This document shows, one piece after another, positions 1 through 8,992 of a DNA stretch of 64,000 nucleotides (the stretch's first letter is position 1; the number at the start of each line of letters is the position of its first letter). The position numbers and the translations under genes were made by a program. A model generated the notes under the pieces. That model did not search any database and was not told the origin of the DNA. It saw only the letters and a program-made list of their open reading frames with translations. The DNA comes from Arthrobacter zhaoxinii (GTDB lineage: Bacteria > Actinomycetota > Actinomycetes > Actinomycetales > Micrococcaceae), in NCBI RefSeq assembly GCF_025244925.1, contig NZ_CP104275.1:2232001-2296000 (forward strand). The letters run 5' to 3'.

Positions 1-2284
1 CCAGCAGCATGTCCCAAGCCGCAGCCTCCCGTGTGATGAGTGCCCGGTAGGAGGCGGTTGTTCCGGCAACGGGTGTGTCTGCACCTATGCTTTTTAGCGG
101 GGTCCCGTGCCAGGTCTGCAGGTAGACCTGCCCCGTCCGTTTCCGGAAGTAATGCGGAAAATTGTTGTTGTTGACCAAGTAGCCCGCAGTCGCGAGGAGC
201 CGGAACCACAACATACTCTCCCTCAAGACGGGTGTGCAGCCCCGGGGCACCGGCACTGAGAAGTCAGCGACGGACCAGTAGCGCTGCAGACCAGTCGTGC
301 GGCCACCGAGAAGGTCGCTGATCGCTCGACCGCTGTCGGAACAGAATTTGCCGTCGAAAGTCTCGAACAGGACAATTCCCGGATCGACTGGCGCCTCCGT
401 TTGGGCGTAGGCCGTGATCGCGAGATTGCGGTGGAGAGCCGTCCATTCGACCGCGGTCCGCGGAGCGGAAACGCGAAGGACCAAATCCTGCTCGTTGCCC
501 TCCCCCACCAATTCCAAGCTCAGCAACTCGTGTTCGAACTGTAGTGGTAGCTCCGCGAGTAACTGCCCCAGAGCGGGCACGCGGGCCGTGGGGACGCCTC
601 CGGCCTTAGCGGCGGCAAGTACATGAAGTACCCGGTAATGTCCCTGCTCCCAAGCGGACTCTCCGTGCCCCCATTTATCTTGCAGCAGGGAAAAATTTGC
701 CTGGAAGCTTCCATCCTCATCCAGCCAGCGGGTGGATGAGGGGCGGAGGTCATCGCGGGCAGTTCGCAGTACCAGGTCCGGAAGGTCCGGTCCCGGGGGG
801 CCGGAGCATGCGCCGACGCGTCCCTCCAAAATGATCGTGGCAGCGTTTTCGAGCATCTGTGCATTAGTTAACGTCAGGCGTTCCGGGCGCCACGAAAGCT
901 GCAGGTAACCGTAACCGGTGCACTCGGCGCGCAGCGCGGCGGTTGCCTCTGATACTGAGGTCAGGTCGGTCCCCGAGTTGCCCCATGCCACGAGTTCGGT
1001 CTTGCCGTTGGGTAGAAGCGCCCGCAGCGCCCAACGGTTCTCCCGTTCACCGCTGTGGAAGGCGCCGGCGACGGAGGCCGCATCAACAATAAAACCGGTG
1101 CCATTGGTCTCCTGCCCAAATTCGATTGGCAGCTGCCCAGGTGCGTCGAGGTAGAGCCTCACCGGCACGACGTCTTCTGACTGGCCGAAGCCGACCCGCA
1201 CGGCATTCCCGTCAATCTCCACAGTAGAAGCAACGCACGTATACCGGACGGCTTTGAGCCGAAGCCCTTGCGCGGCATCCATCAAACCGATCACCCGTGA
1301 CCGGGCGTCCACCGTTGCGCCCACCGGAAAGCGCCGTGGCACCAGATCCACGTCCCGAACCCGGATCAGGTCGGTCGCGGAAAATCCTCCAACTCGCAAC
1401 GTCACCTGCAGCGTCCACTCCCTGACCCCGCCGGGCTGGTGCAGACCCATCAATGTGCGGGTATCCACCGATACGGCAAACGCCGCCCCTGCGTACGACC
1501 GCCAGCGATCCGCAGCCGCGACGTCGATGCGAGGATCCTGGTACCTGTGCACGGCGAGCGCGGATACAGCACATGATCCTTGCTGCCGGAGGCCTACCTC
1601 CAGGATGCTGTCTGCAGGATCGATGCCGGCGAGGTAGGCCCATGCCCCGATGTGGAGACTGCCATCCCCGACCCACTCGAAACGGGTTAGTCGGGCCATT
1701 ACCCGCAAATCGACTGCAGCTAAGTTCAGCAGCCAGGGCTCAACGGCACTGGACAGCAGCGGCAAATAGGCAGGCACAGCCAGCCGTTGGCCCGCCGCCG
1801 AACTATCTGATGTGGGGGCGGTGAGGTAACTCCTGCCATTGTCCTGCAGATCCGCAAGAACCAACAGAACATCGCCGCGGCGCTGTGCGGCGGTGAGTGA
1901 GAGCAGAACCCGCTCGTGGACGCCCACGAATTGCAGGATCCCTTGCCCCATTGGACCGTCAAGCATTCCTGCAATGCACCGCTGTATAACCTCGAAGTAC
2001 TCATGCCCGCTGTGCTGAATGTAGTCCATGTGGGGCATCAAGTCGGTCAGGCGCTGCGCATACCACTGCGGAGCAGAGGCTTCGGGAACGTCTTTGTGTA
2101 CGAGGGAGGACATCCCGTCCCACCAGCTGCTCAGCACCTCAGGATTTGGATTCGGAGCCGGGATAGGCGTCAGTTCCGGCTCCGCCCAGATCGCCGAAGC
2201 CGACGTCTCCGGCTTCGCTGCCAAGGGTCCGCCCCGGACCAGCAGTCCCTTCACTCCCCGTTTGAGCCAACCTGGACTCTTCAT
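1..2284 (-). CDS. CDP-glycerol glycerophosphotransferase-like protein, 3' end outside window
   Basis: An open frame of 761 codons runs from an ATG at 2284 to the left edge without a stop, so the C-terminus is missing. The ATG overlaps the TGA of the upstream gene (ATGA), which fixes the start and suggests translational coupling. The first ~600 residues show no GT2 signature and I cannot assign them. Near residue 700 the protein reads LVNNNNFPHYFRK and then YLQTWHGTPLKSIG, the conserved entry into the TagF/TagB glycerophosphotransferase domain and almost the same as in the gene at 14075-17152. The family transfers glycerol-phosphate or other polyol-phosphate units from CDP-polyols to build teichoic-acid-type polymers at the inner membrane face. 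The acceptor and exact donor are unknown. Family assignment is firm; activity is inferred. Confidence 0.8.
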   Translation of the reverse strand, partial: MKSPGWLKRGVKGLLVRGGPLAAKPETSASAIWAEPELTPIPAPNPNPEVLSSWWDGMSSLVHKDVPEASAPQWYAQRLTDLMPHMDYIQHSGHEYFEVIQRCIAGMLDGPMGQGILQFVGVHERVLLSLTAAQRRGDVLLVLADLQDNGRSYLTAPTSDSSAAGQRLAVPAYLPLLSSAVEPWLLNLAAVDLRVMARLTRFEWVGDGSLHIGAWAYLAGIDPADSILEVGLRQQGSCAVSALAVHRYQDPRIDVAAADRWRSYAGAAFAVSVDTRTLMGLHQPGGVREWTLQVTLRVGGFSATDLIRVRDVDLVPRRFPVGATVDARSRVIGLMDAAQGLRLKAVRYTCVASTVEIDGNAVRVGFGQSEDVVPVRLYLDAPGQLPIEFGQETNGTGFIVDAASVAGAFHSGERENRWALRALLPNGKTELVAWGNSGTDLTSVSEATAALRAECTGYGYLQLSWRPERLTLTNAQMLENAATIILEGRVGACSGPPGPDLPDLVLRTARDDLRPSSTRWLDEDGSFQANFSLLQDKWGHGESAWEQGHYRVLHVLAAAKAGGVPTARVPALGQLLAELPLQFEHELLSLELVGEGNEQDLVLRVSAPRTAVEWTALHRNLAITAYAQTEAPVDPGIVLFETFDGKFCSDSGRAISDLLGGRTTGLQRYWSVADFSVPVPRGCTPVLRESMLWFRLLATAGYLVNNNNFPHYFRKRTGQVYLQTWHGTPLKSIGADTPVAGTTASYRALITREAAAWDMLL

Positions 2285-5034
2285 TTGGAGTGGTCCGCCG
2301 TGTCGGGCACGCTGCCAAGGGCAAGCTGTCCATTCCACCGGCGCGTCAGGTCCTCGATGGCCGTCGTAATCCGGGCGCAGCTGTTCGAGTCCCAGACGTG
2401 GAAGGTCCGCTGGACGCGCTCTTTATATACCGCCGACTCCGCTGCATCTACCCGTATCAGCAGCGCGACGGCGTCATCCACGCTGTCCGCAACCGGACCC
2501 AAACCGTCCCGATCATAATCAAAGTAGCCCTTGCGGTACACATGTCCGCCGCCGAAAATGTCATCACTGTCCGGCTGCATGTACAGCACCCGCGCTCCGG
2601 CGTATGCACCGTCGAATGCTATGGAGGAATGGTCGGTGACCAGGGTGTGCGCCTCAACCAGCTTTTCCTGGACCGAAATGTCCGGGTACTTGGCGGACTG
2701 GACGTGGTCCGGGAGGTCCAGCAGTGGCACCATGACTTCGAGTTCAGGGTGCGGAAGGAAGAGGATTCGGTGCCCGCGGGACACACAGAATTCCCTGAGC
2801 TCGGCTGAGCGGAGCAACTGCAGCCACGCGCTCCCGAACTCGCTTTCCTCGAAGATCCGGACCCGGGCGGCGTCCGAGTCCGCTGCGGCGAGCTCCTTAC
2901 CCAGGTACTGGCGCCAGGTAGGTGCGATCAGGATGGTCCGGCGTCCTTCCACCGGCGAGCGCCGGGCGGATTGAAGCAGCGTGTCGTGCCGGGCGAACCC
3001 GGTGGGTTTCACTTCATAGGGTGTGAGGTTGTAGCCGTTCCCGTCCCCGGCGATGGACTCGTACTCGGCTACCGAGGCAGTGACCATGAGAGCAATGTCC
3101 TTGGTATTCAGCCACAGGGACATGTCGTCCTTGATAACGCCGTGTTGCAAGAACACAAACCGCGCTGTTCCCGGGCCGAAGCGGCGTTTACTGACCGGGT
3201 ACTCGACGTTGTGATTGGCGTGCGAAGAGATTTTGAACGCGGCATTGAGGTACAGCAGCACCGACTCATCGGATCCGTATTCAACGAGTTTGAAACCGTC
3301 CCGGATCAGGCGGTCCCAGTCCTGGCTCTGCCGATCCAGCAGGAACCAGGCGTTGACGTCCGGACGCTCACGCAGCAGGTAGCGGTACAGGTGCTCGGCG
3401 TTATCATCCGCCCGGCCGATCCGGTCCATCAGAATCCATGCGTCCTTGTAACGGGAGACGGCGGGTTCCTGGCCGGCACGGGCGATCAGTTGTTGATCGG
3501 CTTTCGCTTGCTGGGCAGCTCTTCGACGTTTGGTCACGCGCCTCGCTAACCGGGTGCTGCTGTCCCAGGCTTCCGCCGGTGCGCTTTTCCCCGTCAGTGA
3601 TCGGTGCAGGGTGCGGTTCTGCCGAAGCGTATCGACTTTCCGGCTCAGCTGGGTGATCCGCTTGGCCAGCGATGCCGGGGCCATCGGAGCAACTGCCGGC
3701 TGCATCAATCTGAAGCCGGGCAGCTGCTCGGGAACTTGGCTTGGCTGAAGCGGCACGCCTCGGTCAGTGGTGATCACGGCGGGTGTGCCGTCCAGAACCA
3801 TTTCCAGCTGGAGGCCTTCCGGCAGAATTAGGATCCGTTCCCTGATCAGGGTCCTGCCCAACACCTGATGGTCACGCACCTTGGCCGCCAGGGGGGCCAC
3901 CGGCGCACCGTCTAGGAATATCTTTTCCTCGGGGTGCCGAGCCTGAAAGAGGTAAGAGTAGCGGACCGTACCCCGCTGTTCATCACGTGCTGTTTCCTGC
4001 ACCACCGGAGGGACGCTCTCCAATCTCTTGTAATAGCTGCGCAGGATGTTGTGGAAGATCCACCCCTGGCTGACCACGCTAAAGGTGTCGATCACTTCCG
4101 TATCCAAAAGTGCCACAATCTCTTCGAGCAGGGCATGCATGGTTTCCTGATGCTCAGCAGTTGCACCCGCGGTATGGCTGTGCATCCGCTTGTCATCTAT
4201 GTAGAACCACACCAAGTCATAAAGCACCATGTACTGCGCCCAGTGCGGAATCCTCCCGAGCCGTTCGTTAATGGCTTGGAGCATTCCGAGGTACCCGTAC
4301 CTCGGAAGCTCGTTATAGGCCCGCGGATCGGCCCAGGCTCTCGCCACCAAGGACGCTCCCTGCCGGCGATTGCGCCGGTACAGGTAGCGGGCCGTGGCTA
4401 CAATGCCGAGTACGGGTTCGTCCACCACCGCAAGGTAGCGGCCAATCAGGTTGGAGTCCTCGAACTTGGGCCGAATCCGTTCGTCAAAGGTCAGCTCATG
4501 TCTGGCCAAAACATCCCGACGTAGGAACGCGGTAGGGCCGTGCAGTTGGATGTACTCCGGGTTCTCCTCCAAGCTAACCAGGCTGTTGCCAAACCGAAAC
4601 TTTTTGCCGAGGGGATGACTATGGTTCAGGTTGCTGGTGCCGTCCTGAAACTGGACCAGCCGGGTCGCCAGCAGTTGCGCGGCACCGTTCGTGTCGCACT
4701 CCAAGAAATTAGCCACATCCTGGAAGTAGGAGGGATGGAAAATGTCATCTGGATCGCAAAAAGTGACCCAACTATTTTCAGCCAACACCAGACCGACGTT
4801 TCGGGCTGCACCGGGCCCGGCATTTTCCTGCCGTACAAGGCGGAGGGCCGGGTGGTTCTGCCTCGCCCACCGGTCCACCAGCTCAGCCGAGTTATCGGTG
4901 GAGCCGTCGTCAACTACCACGATATTTAGGTTCTGGAGTGGATACGACTGGGTGCGTAGCGATTCCAGGAACGCCGGCACATATTCCGCTACGTTATAGA
5001 GCGCCACCACGAGTGAAAACTGGCCTCTAGACAA
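2281..5034 (-). CDS. GT2 glycosyltransferase fused to CDP-glycerol glycerophosphotransferase
   Basis: This 917-residue protein has two domains. Residues ~5-220 are a GT2 (GT-A fold) domain with VVVDDGSTDNS and the DxD-like CDPDD. Residues ~540-900 are a TagF-like domain with LQHGVIKDDMS near residue 628 and TDHSSIAFD near 798. This is the usual layout of fused wall teichoic acid enzymes that add a sugar and a polyol-phosphate. The start is TTG at 5034, preceded by GGAG at 6-7 nt; no ATG fits. Its stop overlaps the next gene, so the two are probably co-transcribed. It is a diverged paralogue (roughly half identical by eye in the GT2 part) of the gene at 11362-14100, which lies in the opposite orientation. 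Substrates cannot be read from sequence. Confidence 0.87.
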   Translation of the reverse strand: MSRGQFSLVVALYNVAEYVPAFLESLRTQSYPLQNLNIVVVDDGSTDNSAELVDRWARQNHPALRLVRQENAGPGAARNVGLVLAENSWVTFCDPDDIFHPSYFQDVANFLECDTNGAAQLLATRLVQFQDGTSNLNHSHPLGKKFRFGNSLVSLEENPEYIQLHGPTAFLRRDVLARHELTFDERIRPKFEDSNLIGRYLAVVDEPVLGIVATARYLYRRNRRQGASLVARAWADPRAYNELPRYGYLGMLQAINERLGRIPHWAQYMVLYDLVWFYIDDKRMHSHTAGATAEHQETMHALLEEIVALLDTEVIDTFSVVSQGWIFHNILRSYYKRLESVPPVVQETARDEQRGTVRYSYLFQARHPEEKIFLDGAPVAPLAAKVRDHQVLGRTLIRERILILPEGLQLEMVLDGTPAVITTDRGVPLQPSQVPEQLPGFRLMQPAVAPMAPASLAKRITQLSRKVDTLRQNRTLHRSLTGKSAPAEAWDSSTRLARRVTKRRRAAQQAKADQQLIARAGQEPAVSRYKDAWILMDRIGRADDNAEHLYRYLLRERPDVNAWFLLDRQSQDWDRLIRDGFKLVEYGSDESVLLYLNAAFKISSHANHNVEYPVSKRRFGPGTARFVFLQHGVIKDDMSLWLNTKDIALMVTASVAEYESIAGDGNGYNLTPYEVKPTGFARHDTLLQSARRSPVEGRRTILIAPTWRQYLGKELAAADSDAARVRIFEESEFGSAWLQLLRSAELREFCVSRGHRILFLPHPELEVMVPLLDLPDHVQSAKYPDISVQEKLVEAHTLVTDHSSIAFDGAYAGARVLYMQPDSDDIFGGGHVYRKGYFDYDRDGLGPVADSVDDAVALLIRVDAAESAVYKERVQRTFHVWDSNSCARITTAIEDLTRRWNGQLALGSVPDTADHSK

Positions 5035-5512
5035 GTTATTCTCCAGTCAATTGGTTCAATCCAGTAAGTCGAGTTGGACCGTTGCGCTTTGAGCATCCGT
5101 GCAAGCAGTGTACCGACGGCTCGGACACTTTATCGGCATTGAGCCTATCTTTCGACCGTGCCCCAGAGAAGCAAGATACGATTGGTACTCGCGCAGGGGT
5201 CGTACCAAAACGGCTTTCCTCTCGTGCGGACGCTGGGTTCTCACCAATGCAGACACGCGAGGCGGTGACGCCCGTGTGTGCGATGTACATGAACATGAAC
5301 ATGAACGATTACCGCGATATATATCACACCAGAGAACTATCGTCTCGCACTGAGAAGGGTCCGAGTTCTACTTCGGATCACACTATCTACAAGTTTTCGA
5401 AGTATTAGTGTCATCTAGCGGAAGACAATCCAACTGCCGCAATGACGAATTGAGCTTCGGGCCGGTCAGCGTTGTATACGCTGTATCTAGAACCAAAACC
5501 GAAGGAGCATAG
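5035..5512. other. AT-richer divergent intergenic region without a gene
   Basis: These 478 bases separate two divergently transcribed envelope genes, and I see no convincing gene in them. They are visibly poorer in G+C than the flanks. They contain a short tandem hexamer run (ATGAAC-type units, about 5287-5306) followed by an alternating AT stretch near 5318-5325. Promoters for both neighbours must lie here. A weak candidate for the rightward gene is TTGAGC at 5450 with TATACG at 5475, but the 19-nt spacing is poor. Confidence 0.5.
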
Positions 5513-6442
5513 ATGGCGAAGCGATACATCCGGCTGAAAGAGTACACACCTCGTAGTGACCAATGGATCACTCCATCCCCCGAGTACCTTTCGGGCACTG
5601 ACGGAACCCTGCAAGTGGGACCGTTTCGGTGCCGCTCAGATGAAAACGGGTTTATACAAACCGGCAACCCCTCACTTCCCGGTACGCAACCCGTAGTCTT
5701 TTTGGGAGATTCGTTTGTGGAGTCTCTCTATGCTCCCGAGCATGACCGGTTTGTCTCCGTCGTCGAGCGGACCCTCCGCAGCAAAGGCCACAATGTGCAG
5801 TGTATGAATGGAGGATATTCGGGATCCACAACACTGCAGCTGCTGAACGTCCTAGTCAATAAGGTCTACCCTCTTGTCGGCCCGGGCGGAACCGTCGTCC
5901 TGTTTGCTCCGCACAGCGACCGTGACTACCTCTACAAGCAAGGCACCTATTGGAGCGATACGGCACGTGGTGCCACGATTCTTCCGCCTGGCGAACCTGG
6001 TCATCCAGAGATCCCGCGCGGACAAGCAGCCGCTGTCATGGTCCTCAGACTCTTAGCCACAGCGGCCCAGCAATTGGGGATACGCTTGGTGCTCGCTACG
6101 GCACCCTACCGCACCGGCGAGTATGATACCGATCCGCTGTTTCCACTCAGGTATCATGGGCGCTCCGACTGGTTCCGTGTCGGAATGACGCGGCGAAGGC
6201 ATTGGATTTCCACGATTGAAGACACGGCCGCAGAATTCAACCTACCAATGATCAGGGCTGAGGAATTCATCGGCGGCGACCCTACCTGCTTCTATGACGA
6301 ACTTCACCTAAATGCTCTAGGCCAGGCGCGCGTCGCCGCTTACGTCTCGGAAAAACTCGGAGACCTTATGACCGATGATGACCGTGACCACGGAGCGGTT
6401 GGTTCAGACTCGGCACCTATTGGGTCGCCACAAGGTGCTTGA
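5513..6442 (+). CDS. SGNH/GDSL-family hydrolase or O-acyltransferase-like protein
   Basis: The 309-residue product has the two end blocks of the SGNH hydrolase fold: GDSFVES at residues 65-71 (nucleophile Ser67) and DELHLN at 262-267 (Asp262 and His265 of the D-x-x-H block). The oxyanion-hole Gly may lie in NGGYSGS near residue 100. There is no signal peptide or membrane segment, so it should act in the cytoplasm. SGNH proteins in polysaccharide loci usually add or remove acetyl or other acyl groups. The ATG at 5513 has a good ribosome site (GAAGGAG about 6 nt upstream). It converges with the 811-residue gene, 27 nt away. Its last ~30 residues are Asp/Gly/Ser-rich and look disordered. The acyl-modifying role is inferred from fold and context. 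Confidence 0.75.
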   Translation: MAKRYIRLKEYTPRSDQWITPSPEYLSGTDGTLQVGPFRCRSDENGFIQTGNPSLPGTQPVVFLGDSFVESLYAPEHDRFVSVVERTLRSKGHNVQCMNGGYSGSTTLQLLNVLVNKVYPLVGPGGTVVLFAPHSDRDYLYKQGTYWSDTARGATILPPGEPGHPEIPRGQAAAVMVLRLLATAAQQLGIRLVLATAPYRTGEYDTDPLFPLRYHGRSDWFRVGMTRRRHWISTIEDTAAEFNLPMIRAEEFIGGDPTCFYDELHLNALGQARVAAYVSEKLGDLMTDDDRDHGAVGSDSAPIGSPQGA

Positions 6443-6469
6443 CCCGAGGGCTTCCAAGCTGGCTAGAGA

Positions 6470-8905
6470 CTATTCCAAGGAAATCTTCATCTCGTAACCG
6501 AGGGTCCTGAGTAACTCCTCCCGAAAGATGCGATAAAATTCGGGCTCATAGTTGTACGGAGAGGGCCCCCGAGGATGGGAGGAATCGCTAAGTGTTTTCG
6601 CTCCGCCACCGCTGATCACTTCTGCAGGAACATACTGCAGGAACAACTCGTCCAGTTTGGACCATCGCATATTGAGTTCGCTGACGAACTTCTTCGGAAA
6701 TTCCACTCGGGTACCTTTATTGAAATAGGAGTACACCGCGCGTGCGCCATTCAATATTACCCGTGTCTTCGGAAAGTTTCTCCGTCGAAGCGTCTCGAAT
6801 TCTTGCGCAGCGGTGCGGAAAGCCTGGAGATATTCTTCCTCGTCATCCCAAAGGTTTAGTGTTTGTCGCTCGTCGACCGCTTCGGTCCAATATGGAGTAT
6901 TGTGCAACTTCCATTCATTATTGGTCACAAGCGAGCCTTGCGCTCGTAAACAACCGAAACGCGCATCGGCAAAAAAATCGACAATCAAAACGTCGGGAGC
7001 GGCACCACTAACAAGGCCAACCAAGTATTGTTTTTCGAAGTCACGTACGGTTACCCGCGTTGAGTGCTGATCGGGGCCAGTAAGCTCTTCCGCAGGTACC
7101 TCCACAGGTTTTGACATAAGTGACAAGAATGAGGACTGGTAGTGCTCATTTCCCAACGAGAAATACGATTTCCAGTCTGGAGACAAGCGACCGTTGAAGT
7201 TGTCTCGGGAAACACAAGAACCGACAATATCAACGGTGGGTCTATTCGGAAGCTGATGTGAATCAAATAACGCAGCAACGGATACCACGCCCTCTAGCGG
7301 CTCACTAAACACAGCATCACCGAACCGTGCTGTCACGAAGGCCGCATACCGCCCAGGCGGGGTCCCTGTCAGCTCGATACCCTCGTACCTCGGCGTCGCA
7401 TAGTACGCCTTTGAATAGTCAAGCCATGAGCCGCTGAACTGTTCGTTAATCTGCGCCCGATGATCCGAGGCCAGGGGAAACGCCTCTATTGGAGCTCCAC
7501 CCTCGATCAGGCATAGAACGAGATAGTACTTGACGTCGTGGTAGTTGGCAGTCGGGATTCCCTCTACCGCGAAGTAGCCTTCGAAATGAATTCGTTCGGC
7601 CGCGGCCCACCGGGCGCCTTCCTTAAAGTACGCCCCTCGGGCAGTTGCACCAAGTGCCGGGCGTTTGGTCAACGTCGTACGCGACTCGTCGGTCTCAATT
7701 TTGTACAGGTACCCTTCGCCCACACTCCATACGCTCCGCGGGCGATTGGAAGTAGCCGGCACTAAATGCTGATTCCCGCCATGACACACGGTCAACGAGA
7801 GATTATACTTGCCCTCTGGGAGGCCGGACAATGGAACGCCTTTATGCGCGAGCGATGTGAACTTTGCCATAGAGTAATCGCAATACTGATGCTCATAAAA
7901 TCTGGTGCTTAACAGTGGATCTTTGACGCCCCCCATCGGGACCTCGTAGGTCATTCCTTCGCCGCGGAACAGGATCCGTGTTCGCACCTTGCCATACTGG
8001 TCCGCGGGATAACCCTTCACGAAGGCGTATCCGTCCGGATGAAGTACCGACCCTTGGAAACTAAGAGATGTGAAGGAGTGAACAACCTCATTCCTGCTGC
8101 ATACCTGATCCAGTGTCAACCCTGGAGCCGCATTACCGGGAGCTAGCGATCCGTTGCGAAGGTTACCTAAGACCGGTTTCGCGCCCTCGCTCAATAAACT
8201 CATGATGCTAGTTATTGTTGGAACGTTGTATCTTGTGACCGCACTGTGGGTGTCAACCAAGGGGCTTGACGTCAGAATATAGTTGAAGTTGGAGTACTTA
8301 CCCAACTCACTCAGATAAGGCTCAATCGAACTTTTATGTTGCGGGTCGGCTTCGGACGAAAAAAGGTACACGTTACGCGCAAGGTTAGTGTCTTCCCGCA
8401 ATAAATTCGGGAGCAGGGAATCCAGGTATTCACGTTCGGCAGATGATCCATCGTTTGTCATAGCCCTGAACACCTCGGGCCATTTCTTCTTGACCGAACT
8501 ACCTATGTGCATTTGTGGAGCGGTTGCTAAAATCGCCCCATAGTTGTACTTGATCCCATAATAGAGGGCGGCACTTCCACCCTTGGAAAACCCAGCAGCA
8601 GTGCACTGGTCTTGGGCGATACCCAGGTAATTCATGGCCTGCTCTATCAGGGAGGCGATCGCCCGTTCCACGCTAAAATCAAGAGCGGTGCACAAATAAT
8701 ACGCGAAGTTGTCCGAGAAATCATCGAGTATCCATAAAATATTTCCACGAATGCTCAGTATTGGACCGCCGTCGAAGTCATACGTGCCGGGGTCGCGAAA
8801 TCCCGAGAATATGACGATCAGATTCCGGCGGTCTCCAATTGCTTTGCGGTACTTGTATTTCACGGTCACGCCTTCGTGCAAATATGTACCTTCGACGATG
8901 CTCAT
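6470..8905 (-). CDS. Two-domain protein: Asp2/CpsF-like alpha/beta hydrolase plus DUF6270-like SGNH domain
   Basis: The product has 811 residues. The N-terminal ~240 form an alpha/beta-hydrolase-like domain with nucleophile elbow GFSKGG (Ser107), an acid candidate in SSEADPQH (183-190) and a His candidate in DTH (218-220). This resembles the domain of accessory Sec protein Asp2 and capsule proteins XcbB/CpsF. The middle (~300-550) looks like beta-rich linker modules. The C-terminal ~254 residues begin with VDIVGSCVSRD (562-568 core), the mark of DUF6270, and end with DSSHPRG (Asp774, His777), resembling SGNH blocks I and V. No signal peptide or membrane helix is seen, so it is probably cytoplasmic. 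The ATG at 8905 has GAGGAA upstream at a slightly long spacing. Codon use is less G/C-rich than in the housekeeping genes. A polymer O-acylation role is inferred. Confidence 0.72.
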   Translation of the reverse strand: MSIVEGTYLHEGVTVKYKYRKAIGDRRNLIVIFSGFRDPGTYDFDGGPILSIRGNILWILDDFSDNFAYYLCTALDFSVERAIASLIEQAMNYLGIAQDQCTAAGFSKGGSAALYYGIKYNYGAILATAPQMHIGSSVKKKWPEVFRAMTNDGSSAEREYLDSLLPNLLREDTNLARNVYLFSSEADPQHKSSIEPYLSELGKYSNFNYILTSSPLVDTHSAVTRYNVPTITSIMSLLSEGAKPVLGNLRNGSLAPGNAAPGLTLDQVCSRNEVVHSFTSLSFQGSVLHPDGYAFVKGYPADQYGKVRTRILFRGEGMTYEVPMGGVKDPLLSTRFYEHQYCDYSMAKFTSLAHKGVPLSGLPEGKYNLSLTVCHGGNQHLVPATSNRPRSVWSVGEGYLYKIETDESRTTLTKRPALGATARGAYFKEGARWAAAERIHFEGYFAVEGIPTANYHDVKYYLVLCLIEGGAPIEAFPLASDHRAQINEQFSGSWLDYSKAYYATPRYEGIELTGTPPGRYAAFVTARFGDAVFSEPLEGVVSVAALFDSHQLPNRPTVDIVGSCVSRDNFNGRLSPDWKSYFSLGNEHYQSSFLSLMSKPVEVPAEELTGPDQHSTRVTVRDFEKQYLVGLVSGAAPDVLIVDFFADARFGCLRAQGSLVTNNEWKLHNTPYWTEAVDERQTLNLWDDEEEYLQAFRTAAQEFETLRRRNFPKTRVILNGARAVYSYFNKGTRVEFPKKFVSELNMRWSKLDELFLQYVPAEVISGGGAKTLSDSSHPRGPSPYNYEPEFYRIFREELLRTLGYEMKISLE

Positions 8906-8992
8906 CTATATGCCGATTCCTCACGCCTAGCCTGCCGAACAAAAGTATTCAGGCGTCTTACTCCACCACGGACCGCACAGGAAGCGATTCGT

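Noticed and set aside
8876-8992. Upstream start for the TPR protein at 8876
   Set aside because: It would overlap the divergent gene's start and has no ribosome site, while the ATG at 8993 has AGGAAG at good spacing.
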